From assembly GCA_012959695.1 (NCBI GenBank), contig DUCS01000029.1:1-46684 (forward strand): DNA of 46,684 nt. The letters run 5' to 3'. The translations under genes were made by a program, and so were the position numbers. Below are positions 1 to 6,730 of this stretch, one piece after another; the first letter of the stretch is position 1; each line of letters opens with the position of its first letter. The notes below the pieces were generated by a model. That model was not told where the DNA came from and did no database searches. It worked only from the letters and a program-made list of their open reading frames with translations. This DNA comes from Cycloclasticus sp. (GTDB lineage Bacteria > Pseudomonadota > Gammaproteobacteria > Methylococcales > Cycloclasticaceae).

Positions 1-61
1 TTCATCAGCTCTAATTGCTTATTTCTACTTAATTTACAATGCTTTACGTACATCTGACAAC

Positions 62-82
62 CCTAACATTTGGTATGTTAGG
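62..82. other. 8-bp stem-loop just past the PAS gene stop
   Basis: CCTAACAT at 62-69 and ATGTTAGG at 75-82 are perfect inverted repeats around a 5-base loop, starting 3 bases beyond the stop codon of the minus-strand PAS gene. There is no T-run on the minus-strand side, so it is not a classical intrinsic terminator. It may stabilise the 3' end of the message or mark a recombination scar. Bases 1-61 hold no open frame that I can support. Confidence 0.4.
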
Positions 83-84
83 TG

Positions 85-1173
85 TCAGCCCCTTGATTTA
101 ATACGGTAATCAGTCTGAAGAAGGTCTCCACCGTTTTTAATTTGGTTGCTAATGGTTACAGATGCACGTTGTTTATCTTCAGGGTGGAACAATTCAGACC
201 AAAAGCTGATATGTGGTTGCCATTTTGATGCGTCGTTAAGTAACCCCGATACAATATTATCGGGGACATAAAAATAACCGGTTTTAATGTTCCATTCCCA
301 GACGCCATGGAAAGTATCTGCAAGCGCCTGTGAATCTCTTTCTTGAGCCTGATTTGCGTGTAATTCAATCATATGTTCATTGTGAACATCTTGTCGAATA
401 CCCACGGCTCGTAAGGGCTTGCCGTTATCGTCAAAACTTACCACGCGGCCCTGAGCTTTTTGCCAGCGGTATTCATCGTTACGGTAATTAGAGCGCCACA
501 TGGCTTCTTTTAATTCGCCAGTGCCATCAGAAAAGCTATTAAAGAAATCCAAGTTTGCTTGGTTTTCATTGGGGTGAACAGTGGGTAAGCCCTCTGCTAA
601 GGCTATTTCACGTATGACGGTAGATATTCCTTGAGCCGTTTGCTCAAACGTTAATTGTTTGATGGTTTGCTTGGTAATGTCAAAATCAAATAAGCTGCTT
701 TTTGTGCTGAGCATAGCAAATGACAATTGTGAAATATGTTCATTTGCTTCATCTTCCAAGTGATTTTTGCGATGGATGATGCTGTTGTAGCCAACCAGTG
801 TTTTAACTTTTCCACCTGGGTGACGTTCGTATACCCCCGCGCTTGTGTTAAACCAAATCCAGGTGCCGTCCTTGTGTTTAAGTCTATATGAATGGTTGTA
901 GTGTGAAATTTCTCCCTTAATCAGCTGCCGGTATTTGTCGTTTGTTTCGGCTCTGTCATCTTCGTGTATGTTGGCAACCCAATGGTCCAAAGAAACTTGG
1001 TTGTTTGTAATGATGTCATTAAAAAACCGTTCAGTGTCACCGAAGGTGTTTATGGCGCCTGATGCTAAGTCGCAAACCCAAATGAAATTCCCCGAACACT
1101 TTAAAGCAAAGCGTTGAAGATCTAGTTCAGACTGTAAATCGCTGAAGGGTTGAGTTTTGGTTGATATGTCCAT
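85..1173 (-). CDS. PAS-domain signalling protein, three PAS units, C-terminally truncated
   Basis: This 362-residue soluble protein has a PAS/PAC unit at about residues 20-140 (sequence resembling SYRLKHKDGTWIWF near the end of its fold), a second, more diverged one at about 150-270 (EYRWQKAQGRVVSFDDNGKP) and a third beginning near 285 (GVWEWNIKTGYF). The third stops after DYRIKSRG, just where a PAS fold normally continues into its last beta strands (D-G-x-x-R-W). No output domain (GGDEF, EAL or histidine kinase) follows. All three minus-strand frames downstream meet stops within a few codons to tens of bases, so the missing part is not simply frameshifted nearby. The ATG has no Shine-Dalgarno; a TATACT hexamer lies 9 bases upstream. 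It may be a remnant of a PAS-GGDEF protein or a stand-alone sensor; ligand unknown. Confidence 0.75.
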   Translation of the reverse strand: MDISTKTQPFSDLQSELDLQRFALKCSGNFIWVCDLASGAINTFGDTERFFNDIITNNQVSLDHWVANIHEDDRAETNDKYRQLIKGEISHYNHSYRLKHKDGTWIWFNTSAGVYERHPGGKVKTLVGYNSIIHRKNHLEDEANEHISQLSFAMLSTKSSLFDFDITKQTIKQLTFEQTAQGISTVIREIALAEGLPTVHPNENQANLDFFNSFSDGTGELKEAMWRSNYRNDEYRWQKAQGRVVSFDDNGKPLRAVGIRQDVHNEHMIELHANQAQERDSQALADTFHGVWEWNIKTGYFYVPDNIVSGLLNDASKWQPHISFWSELFHPEDKQRASVTISNQIKNGGDLLQTDYRIKSRG

Positions 1174-1182
1174 TAGTAATGA

Positions 1183-1188
1183 AGTATA
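1183..1188 (-). promoter_or_regulatory. candidate -10 box of the PAS gene
   Basis: TATACT on the minus strand lies 9 bases before the ATG, with no convincing -35 and no ribosome binding site. If it is used, the transcript would start about 2-3 bases before the start codon. A chance match in AT-rich DNA is quite possible. Confidence 0.25.
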
Positions 1189-1218
1189 GACGCGATTTAA
1201 AAAATAAAAGCTGGAACG

Positions 1219-2487
1219 CTAAAATAATCCGCTGAATGTTTGTACCGAAACCCATTCGCCTTTTTTGACGCTTGCACGTTCGTGTTCAAGGATAATAAAG
1301 GCGTTTGCATTGCTCATGGAACGCAAGATGCCCGAGCCTTGTTTGCCCGTGGTGCTTACTTGCCATTTGCCGCTGTCTGATTGCGACAAAATGCCACGTT
1401 GAAATTCTGTACGCCCCGGAATTTTGCGGATAGGGGTGGTGCATTGTGCTTTGATGATAGGGTTAATTAACGGTTGGTTAAGCCCCATCATTTTTTGTAA
1501 GCAAGGCAGTGCAAACTGGTAAAACGTTACCATTACGGCAACGGGGTTGCCCGGCAAGCCAAAAAAGGTGGTGTTATTTATCTTGCCAAAAGCAACAGGT
1601 CGGCCAGGTTTCATGGCAACTTTCCAGAAGTTAATGGCGCCGGCTTGGGATAAAACTTGTTTGGTGTAGTCAGCCTCCCCAACGGATACGCCGCCAGAGG
1701 TGAAAATAACATCGGCATTGCTAGCAGCTAATTTAAATGCCTGCCGTAGTTTGTCGGGGTCATCAGCGATGATGCCCATATCCAATACCTTGCAGCCGAG
1801 CTTTTTTAGAGCAGATATCATACTGTAGCGGTTGCTGTCGTAAATGCAGCCTTCTCGGGGTGCATCACCAATACTAAGCACTTCATCACCGGTAGAAAAA
1901 ACAGCGGCAGTGAGCGGCGTTTTGACGCTGATTTCTGAAATGCCCAGTGAGGCGCACAGGCCGATTTGAGGTGGCGTTAACTTAATGCCCGGTTGTAAAA
2001 CAGTTTGACCCATTTGAATGTCTTCACCGGCTTGGCGAACATTTTGCCCCGCACTATGGCGAGCATCGATACGAATGCTGTCAGCATCCACTTCAACGTG
2101 TTCTTGCATAATAACGGTGTCAGCTAATTCGGGCATTTGTGCGCCGGTCATTATTTGAATGCACTCGCCTTGTTTTAATTCGCCTTTATAGGGGTGGCCT
2201 GCTACTACACGCCCTGCAATTTTAAATGTTCTTATGTCGTCATTTGTCGGTAAATCAGCCTGCATAACGGCATAACCATCAACGGCAGAATTTCTGTGTG
2301 ACGGCACATTAACAGGGGAGGTAATAGCTTGAGCCAATATTCTATCAACCGCATCGGTCAGGTGAACTTGCTCGACGCCGCTTTTTTCTTGTACGGCATT
2401 AAGCATGTTGTTCAAAGCCTGAGTAACGCTTAATGTGCCTTGTTCATTTTCATCGCCACAACTGCTTTGTACGTTTAATGTGCTCAT
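1219..2487 (-). CDS. moeA: molybdopterin molybdotransferase MoeA
   Basis: MoeA inserts molybdate (or tungstate) into adenylylated molybdopterin, the last step of molybdenum cofactor synthesis. The 422-residue length is normal for the family. Typical signatures are SHRNSAVDGYAV near residue 65, the ATP/MPT-fold segment AAVFSTGDEV around 210, TSGGVSVGEADYTK around 265 and the FGLPGNPVAVMV loop around 310, followed by the C-terminal beta-barrel domain IV. It is the last gene of a four-gene minus-strand operon with tupA, tupB and tupC, and its ATG lies one base after the tupC stop. That coupling to a tungstate importer suggests metal uptake and insertion are co-expressed. The N-terminal 15 residues look non-conserved. 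Family assignment is secure; whether the metal is Mo or W is inference. Confidence 0.95.
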   Translation of the reverse strand: MSTLNVQSSCGDENEQGTLSVTQALNNMLNAVQEKSGVEQVHLTDAVDRILAQAITSPVNVPSHRNSAVDGYAVMQADLPTNDDIRTFKIAGRVVAGHPYKGELKQGECIQIMTGAQMPELADTVIMQEHVEVDADSIRIDARHSAGQNVRQAGEDIQMGQTVLQPGIKLTPPQIGLCASLGISEISVKTPLTAAVFSTGDEVLSIGDAPREGCIYDSNRYSMISALKKLGCKVLDMGIIADDPDKLRQAFKLAASNADVIFTSGGVSVGEADYTKQVLSQAGAINFWKVAMKPGRPVAFGKINNTTFFGLPGNPVAVMVTFYQFALPCLQKMMGLNQPLINPIIKAQCTTPIRKIPGRTEFQRGILSQSDSGKWQVSTTGKQGSGILRSMSNANAFIILEHERASVKKGEWVSVQTFSGLF

Positions 2488-2488
2488 G

Positions 2489-3199
2489 TTAGGCGTTAAA
2501 TTTAGGGGTATTTAAAACGGTCACTTTGTTTGAGTGAACAGCGCGTTCAAGTGTGTTTATTTGTCCGTTTTCAATGTGTAAGTGACGATCAGCGATATGA
2601 TCGATGGTATGTGTTTCATGGCTGCTGATCATGATGCTGACGCCTTCAGATTTTAGCCGTTGTAACAGTAAACTGGTTTGCTGTTTGGCATCAGTGTCCA
2701 TGCTGGCGGTGGGCTCGTCGAGTAACAATAAGCGTGGCGATAAAATCCTAGCGCGGGTGAGGGCAACGCGTTGTTTTTCTCCGCCGGATAACTGTTTTGC
2801 CGAGCGATGGGCAAGGTGAGATAAATTAGCCCAATCTAAGGCCTGCATTACTTTTTTATGTGCAGCGGCTTTGTTTTCGCCTAAACGATGTAAGCCGTAG
2901 GCAATGTTGTCAGCCACGCTGGCGTCAAATAAATAAGGTTGTTGGTGTAGGTAAATAATGTCTTTTTGAATGTAGGGTTTGGCTTGTTTCCACGTCATTT
3001 CTAGCCCTTGGTAATGAACCTCAGCCGAGTTCGGTTTCAATAAGCCGGCCATAATTTTAAACAAGGTAGTTTTACCGGAGCCATTGCGACCGGTTAATAG
3101 TGTGCATTGATGCGCAGGTACGTCGAGCTGGTCGATATTCAGAATCGATTTTCCGGATAAGGAAATCGTTATGTTGCTGAAGTTGATTAAGCTGCTCAT
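2489..3199 (-). CDS. tupC: tungstate ABC transporter ATP-binding protein
   Basis: This 236-residue ATPase drives import through the TupB permease. Visible motifs are Walker A GRNGSGKTT near residue 37, the Q-loop region near 85, the ABC signature LSGGEKQR near 138, Walker B LLLLDEPT near 160 and the switch histidine in SSHETH near 193. It overlaps tupB by 4 bases (ATGA) and is followed by moeA after one base, so translation is probably coupled throughout. The protein lacks the C-terminal MOP regulatory domain of ModC, which fits the Tup/small phosphate-transporter-like class. Substrate is inferred from the TupA-type binding protein in the operon. Confidence 0.88.
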   Translation of the reverse strand: MSSLINFSNITISLSGKSILNIDQLDVPAHQCTLLTGRNGSGKTTLFKIMAGLLKPNSAEVHYQGLEMTWKQAKPYIQKDIIYLHQQPYLFDASVADNIAYGLHRLGENKAAAHKKVMQALDWANLSHLAHRSAKQLSGGEKQRVALTRARILSPRLLLLDEPTASMDTDAKQQTSLLLQRLKSEGVSIMISSHETHTIDHIADRHLHIENGQINTLERAVHSNKVTVLNTPKFNA

Positions 3200-3897
3200 G
3201 CTTGTAATTCACCTTTGCCTTGGAAGATGGAGACACCTGCGTTCAGGCTTAAGGATAGCACGAGTAATACCATGCCTAGCGCAATGCCTTGGGCGAATTC
3301 ACCTTTGCTGGTTTCTAGTGCAATGGCGGTGGGGATATTGCGCGTTGCGTGCAGAATATTGCCACCGACCATCATCGAGCAACCAATTTCGGCCACCACG
3401 CGACCAAAGCCAGCGACGATGGCTGCAATCAGCCCAAAACGAACTTCATACATCAGTGTAAAAAATGCCCGAGCGGGTGAAGCGCCCAGTGTGATGGCTG
3501 TTTCCCATGCGCGTCGGTCAGCGGCTTGAAACGATGCGTGAGCCATGGCGACCAGTAATGGAAAACTCAACATGATTTGCCCAATCACCATCGCTTTATC
3601 GGTAAACAGTAATCTCAAGTCGCCCAATGGGCCACTACGTGATAGTAATAGGTACAAAGTCAAACCGATGATAACGGCGGGTACTGACATAAAGGTGTTG
3701 AAAAGTGAAATAAGCGCGCGGCGCATTGGAAATTGGAAAAACGCGAGAAAAAAGGCAATCACTAGCGCGGGCGGTGTGGCGATTAAAATAGCCGAAAAGG
3801 ACACGCCAAACGACAACGAAATGATTTCCCAAATCTCACTATTGCCGCTGAGCAATAATTGAAACGCATGGGCGCTGGCTTGGCTTAGGTCATTCAC
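3196..3897 (-). CDS. tupB: tungstate ABC transporter permease
   Basis: A 233-residue inner-membrane protein with about five or six hydrophobic helices and the binding-protein-dependent permease (EAA) loop, seen around residues 125-150 as AWETAITLGASPARAFFTLM. It forms the transmembrane channel with TupC as ATPase and TupA as periplasmic receptor. It overlaps tupC and tupA by 4 bases on each side, typical of a translationally coupled operon. The length and the pattern GFGRVVAEIGCSMMVGGNI match TupB/WtpB-like permeases. Tungstate rather than molybdate specificity rests on TupA. Confidence 0.88.
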   Translation of the reverse strand: MNDLSQASAHAFQLLLSGNSEIWEIISLSFGVSFSAILIATPPALVIAFFLAFFQFPMRRALISLFNTFMSVPAVIIGLTLYLLLSRSGPLGDLRLLFTDKAMVIGQIMLSFPLLVAMAHASFQAADRRAWETAITLGASPARAFFTLMYEVRFGLIAAIVAGFGRVVAEIGCSMMVGGNILHATRNIPTAIALETSKGEFAQGIALGMVLLVLSLSLNAGVSIFQGKGELQA

Positions 3898-4742
3898 TGG
3901 TTAAGGACATCTTTGATGGCGGTTGGATAAAATAAACGTTGGCCATTTTTTTGGAATGAATCGATTAAACGTTGGCCAACCGGCGAGGTTATCCAGGCGA
4001 TCAGCGACATGGCTTTTAAATATTGAATATCGCTGTGCAACGCAGGATTAACCGCAATAATGCCGTAGGGGTTTTTTAATAACACGCCGCCGTCATTCAA
4101 AACACTTAAAGACAGTTTGTCTTGATACGCCAGCCAAGTGCCGCGATCGGTGAGGGTGTACGCCTCTAGCTCGCTAGCCATTAACAGTACTTTACCCATG
4201 CCTTGCCCCGCCTCTTTGTGCCATGCTTTGTCGGGCTCAATGCTGGCATGTTTCCAAATCGACAGTTCTTTTTTATGCGTGCCTGAATTGTCTCCGCGAG
4301 AGATGAAGCTGGAGTGTTTTGTGGCGATGTTCTGTAAGGCGCCCAAGGTATTGTTTATACCTTTGATGCCAGCGGGGTCAGTCGCTGGGCCAACGATGAC
4401 AAAATCATTTTCCATCACGTCGCGCCGATTAACGCCGAAGCCTTCGGCGATAAACACGTTTTCGGCTTGTCGTGCGTGCACCATGACTACGTCAGCATCG
4501 CCGTTACGCGCAATTTGTAATGCTTTGCCTGTGCCTACAGCAATCACGTTCACGTTAATGCCCGTTGCTTTTGTAAAGGCGGGTAATAGCTCAGCCAATA
4601 AGCCTGAATTTTCCGTGCTGGTGGTGGTTGCTAATCGCAGGGGCTCATTTGCTTGTACGCCAACGCTAAAAAGAAGGCCAATGATTGCTGCAACGTAGGG
4701 TGTTGGTTTCAATGGTGTCGCCGTTTGGATTGAAAAATTCAT
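3894..4742 (-). CDS. tupA: tungstate-binding periplasmic protein
   Basis: Periplasmic oxyanion receptor of the Tup importer. After a signal peptide ending near VQA-NEP, the mature protein opens with LATTTSTENSGLL, the TTTS anion-binding signature of TupA proteins, followed by VGTGKALQIARNGDADVVMVHA and SRGDNSGTHKKE, both family hallmarks. I place the start at the ATG at 4742; an in-frame TTG at 4769 would add nine non-conserved residues, and neither has an obvious Shine-Dalgarno. It is first in the tupA-tupB-tupC-moeA operon and lies divergent from acuI across about 100 bases, where the operon promoter must sit. The TTTS motif separates it from ModA; vanadate or other oxyanions remain possible. 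Confidence 0.9.
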   Translation of the reverse strand: MNFSIQTATPLKPTPYVAAIIGLLFSVGVQANEPLRLATTTSTENSGLLAELLPAFTKATGINVNVIAVGTGKALQIARNGDADVVMVHARQAENVFIAEGFGVNRRDVMENDFVIVGPATDPAGIKGINNTLGALQNIATKHSSFISRGDNSGTHKKELSIWKHASIEPDKAWHKEAGQGMGKVLLMASELEAYTLTDRGTWLAYQDKLSLSVLNDGGVLLKNPYGIIAVNPALHSDIQYLKAMSLIAWITSPVGQRLIDSFQKNGQRLFYPTAIKDVLNQ

Positions 4743-4842
4743 GGTAACGTTGGCAGGCGTTGTGGGCAAGTTAAATGCGTTGGTTTTGGTAGACTAAACT
4801 GATACTCTTTGGAATGATAAATATTTAATAGGAGAAAGCGCG

Positions 4843-5835
4843 GTGTCTGATACGTTTAATGCAATAGTAGCGACAGAAGTAGACGGTAAAACCAAGGGTC
4901 AATTACAACAATTAAGCTTGGCGGATTTGCCAGATGAAGATGTGTTAATTGATGTGTCGTATTCGTCTCTAAATTTCAAAGACGGTTTGGCGGTGTCTGG
5001 CAAAGGTAAAATTTGTAAGCGCTTGCCGATGGTGTGCGGCATTGATTTGGCAGGCACGGTGGTTGAATCATCGTCAGATAAATTTAAAGCCGGCGACGCG
5101 GTATTGGTTAACGGCTATGCGTTGGGTGAAAAACACTGGGGCGGCTACAGTCAAAAGCAACGCGTAAATTCTAATTTTTTGGTTAAGGTGCCCGATGCCT
5201 TCACGTTGCAAGATACGATGGCGATTGGCACAGCGGGTTATACCGCGATGTTATCGGTGTTGATGCTAGAAAGACAAGGTGTGAAACCGAGTGATGGTGA
5301 GGTGCTGGTGACCGGCGCTGCCGGCGGAGTGGGGTCCGTGGCCATCAGTTTATTATCAAAACTTGGCTATACCGTGGTGGCATCAACAGGCCGGCCAGAA
5401 ACACATGACTACCTAACGGCGTTAGGCGCCAGCAGCTTTATAGACCGCGCTGAGTTGTCAGGAAAAGGCGCGCCGTTAGCGGCAGAACGCTGGGCGGGCG
5501 TTGTTGATACCGTCGGTTCGTACACGTTGGCCAATGCCATTGCGCAAACAAAACGTGACGGTTGCGTAGCCGCTTGTGGTTTGGCTGGCGGCATCGATTT
5601 GCCTTCCAGCGTTTTCCCGTTTATTTTGCGTGGTGTTGTGTTGGCGGGGATTGACTCAGTGATGGCGCCCATGGAGCTTCGGCTTAAAGCTTGGAGCAGA
5701 TTGGCAAGCGATTTACCGAAAGAGAAAATAAACGCCATTAGCCGAGTAGAGCCGATGTCAAATCTACCGGAGCTGGCGGAACAAATTGTTGGTGGTAAGG
5801 TTCGTGGTCGCGTGATTATTGACGTTAATGCGTGA
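4843..5835 (+). CDS. acuI: acryloyl-CoA reductase AcuI/YhdH (NADPH, MDR family)
   Basis: A zinc-free medium-chain dehydrogenase/reductase of 330 residues. The N-terminal catalytic domain has SYSSLNFKDGLAVSGKG near residue 40 and GIDLAGTV near 68, and the Rossmann motif is VTGAAGGVGSVA near 150. Family members reduce toxic acryloyl-CoA to propionyl-CoA with NADPH, linked to DMSP or acrylate metabolism and to general detoxification of reactive acyl-CoAs. The GTG start at 4843 is preceded by GGAGAA at 4831-4836, a good ribosome binding site. The gene stands alone and is followed by a strong hairpin at 5835-5863. The physiological substrate here is inferred from family membership; no DMSP lyase or acrylate-CoA ligase lies in the window. 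Confidence 0.88.
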   Translation: MSDTFNAIVATEVDGKTKGQLQQLSLADLPDEDVLIDVSYSSLNFKDGLAVSGKGKICKRLPMVCGIDLAGTVVESSSDKFKAGDAVLVNGYALGEKHWGGYSQKQRVNSNFLVKVPDAFTLQDTMAIGTAGYTAMLSVLMLERQGVKPSDGEVLVTGAAGGVGSVAISLLSKLGYTVVASTGRPETHDYLTALGASSFIDRAELSGKGAPLAAERWAGVVDTVGSYTLANAIAQTKRDGCVAACGLAGGIDLPSSVFPFILRGVVLAGIDSVMAPMELRLKAWSRLASDLPKEKINAISRVEPMSNLPELAEQIVGGKVRGRVIIDVNA

Positions 5836-5863
5836 ACCACGTAACAACTAATTGTTTGTGGTT
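5835..5863 (+). other. two-part stem-loop after acuI
   Basis: AACCAC (5835-5840) pairs with GTGGTT (5858-5863) and, inside it, AACAA (5843-5847) pairs with TTGTT (5852-5856) around a CTAA loop. It starts at the acuI stop region and lacks a T-run, so it could protect the acuI 3' end or attenuate readthrough into the PilZ gene rather than terminate on its own. Confidence 0.45.
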
Positions 5864-5878
5864 GCCTAAAATACAGCG

Positions 5879-6238
5879 ATGCAAACGAATAAACGACGAT
5901 GTGAACGGATTCAGTATCAACAGGACGTCTGGTTAAAAACAGCTGCTGGTTTAGCATTATTGGCAAAAAGTAATAATTTATCGGCTGGTGGTATGGAAAT
6001 ACTGTGCGATCAAATTACAGCAATGTCGATTAAACCATTGGGCTATCAATTAGAGCCAGATAAACCCTTATTGTTGTCGATTAGTTTTTGTTTGGATAAG
6101 GGTGACGAGTCTTTTCATGCAAGCTGTTGCGTGCAAAATATGCACCGTCTTGCACAGGATTTATTCAGCTTCAATTTATCGTTTTTAGACTGTCAACATC
6201 ACGACAGGGCTAGGTTGGCACGTTTTATCAATGAATAA
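5879..6238 (+). CDS. PilZ-domain c-di-GMP-binding protein
   Basis: A single-domain protein of 119 residues. The c-di-GMP-binding signatures are both present: RxxxR as RRCER at residues 6-10 and the (D/N)xSxxG loop as NLSAGG near residue 33. The remainder predicts the six-strand PilZ barrel. Such stand-alone PilZ proteins act as cytoplasmic effectors that alter motility, pili or polysaccharide output through partner proteins; the partner is unknown here. The ATG has no Shine-Dalgarno, and a TAAAAT hexamer at 5867-5872 lies only 6 bases upstream, so the message may be leaderless unless it is read through from acuI. It precedes atl by 11 bases, probably co-transcribed. Confidence 0.82.
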   Translation: MQTNKRRCERIQYQQDVWLKTAAGLALLAKSNNLSAGGMEILCDQITAMSIKPLGYQLEPDKPLLLSISFCLDKGDESFHASCCVQNMHRLAQDLFSFNLSFLDCQHHDRARLARFINE

Positions 6239-6249
6239 ACAATCCATGC

Positions 6250-6588
6250 ATGAGTATTAACCCTCGATATAAAAAAATTTGGGCTGTTGTCAAAAGTATC
6301 CCTAAAGGGTCTGTATCGACATATGGGGATGTCGCTCGATTTTCTGGCTACCCAGGTTGTGCTCGGATGGTTGGAACGGCATTACGCGCCGCGCCAGATG
6401 AATTGAATGTGCCTTGGCACCGAGTTATTAATTCGCAGGGTAAAGTTTCGTTCCCGTCCGGCGGCGAAAAAGCGACGAGTCAACAAGACATCTTGGAACA
6501 TGAGGGCGTTGTTTTTTTGTCAGGCGTTGTTAATTTAAATGCCTATGCATGGCAAGGCAATTTGGATAGCGAGTTGTGGCGAATGTAA
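6250..6588 (+). CDS. atl: alkyltransferase-like DNA-binding protein (ATL, MGMT homologue without the catalytic Cys)
   Basis: A 112-residue protein matching the DNA-binding domain of O6-alkylguanine-DNA alkyltransferases: the recognition helix GYPGCARMVGTALR at about 34-46 includes the arginine finger. The active site motif PCHR-V reads PWHRVI here, with Trp56 replacing the alkyl-acceptor cysteine. ATL proteins bind and flip O6-alkylguanine but cannot repair it; they hand the lesion to nucleotide excision repair. Length equals other ATL proteins, so it is a complete gene rather than a truncated Ogt. It follows the PilZ gene by 11 bases with little functional link evident. Confidence 0.9.
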   Translation: MSINPRYKKIWAVVKSIPKGSVSTYGDVARFSGYPGCARMVGTALRAAPDELNVPWHRVINSQGKVSFPSGGEKATSQQDILEHEGVVFLSGVVNLNAYAWQGNLDSELWRM

Positions 6589-6730
6589 CGTTAATAAACC
6601 GCGGTTTAAAGAGGGTGCCTTGGGCGTTAACAGCTCAATTTTTTGTCATAAAAGTTTTTTTATAAAAAAAAGTAAAATCTAAAATATCTCCTATACTTTC
6701 TTTGCAAGCGCAAATATGGAGATTAAAAAA

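Noticed and set aside
4138-4698. A 186-codon plus-strand open frame opposite tupA
   Set aside because: Antisense shadow of the conserved TupA frame; no domain, and cysteine/proline-rich composition is typical of a shadow.
5409-5966. A 185-codon minus-strand open frame spanning the acuI end and the PilZ start
   Set aside because: Mostly antisense to acuI; no recognised motif.
6600-6730. A TATACT box and poly-A/T stretch as the gdhB promoter
   Set aside because: No acceptable -35 and extreme AT bias; listed only as context in the gene entry.
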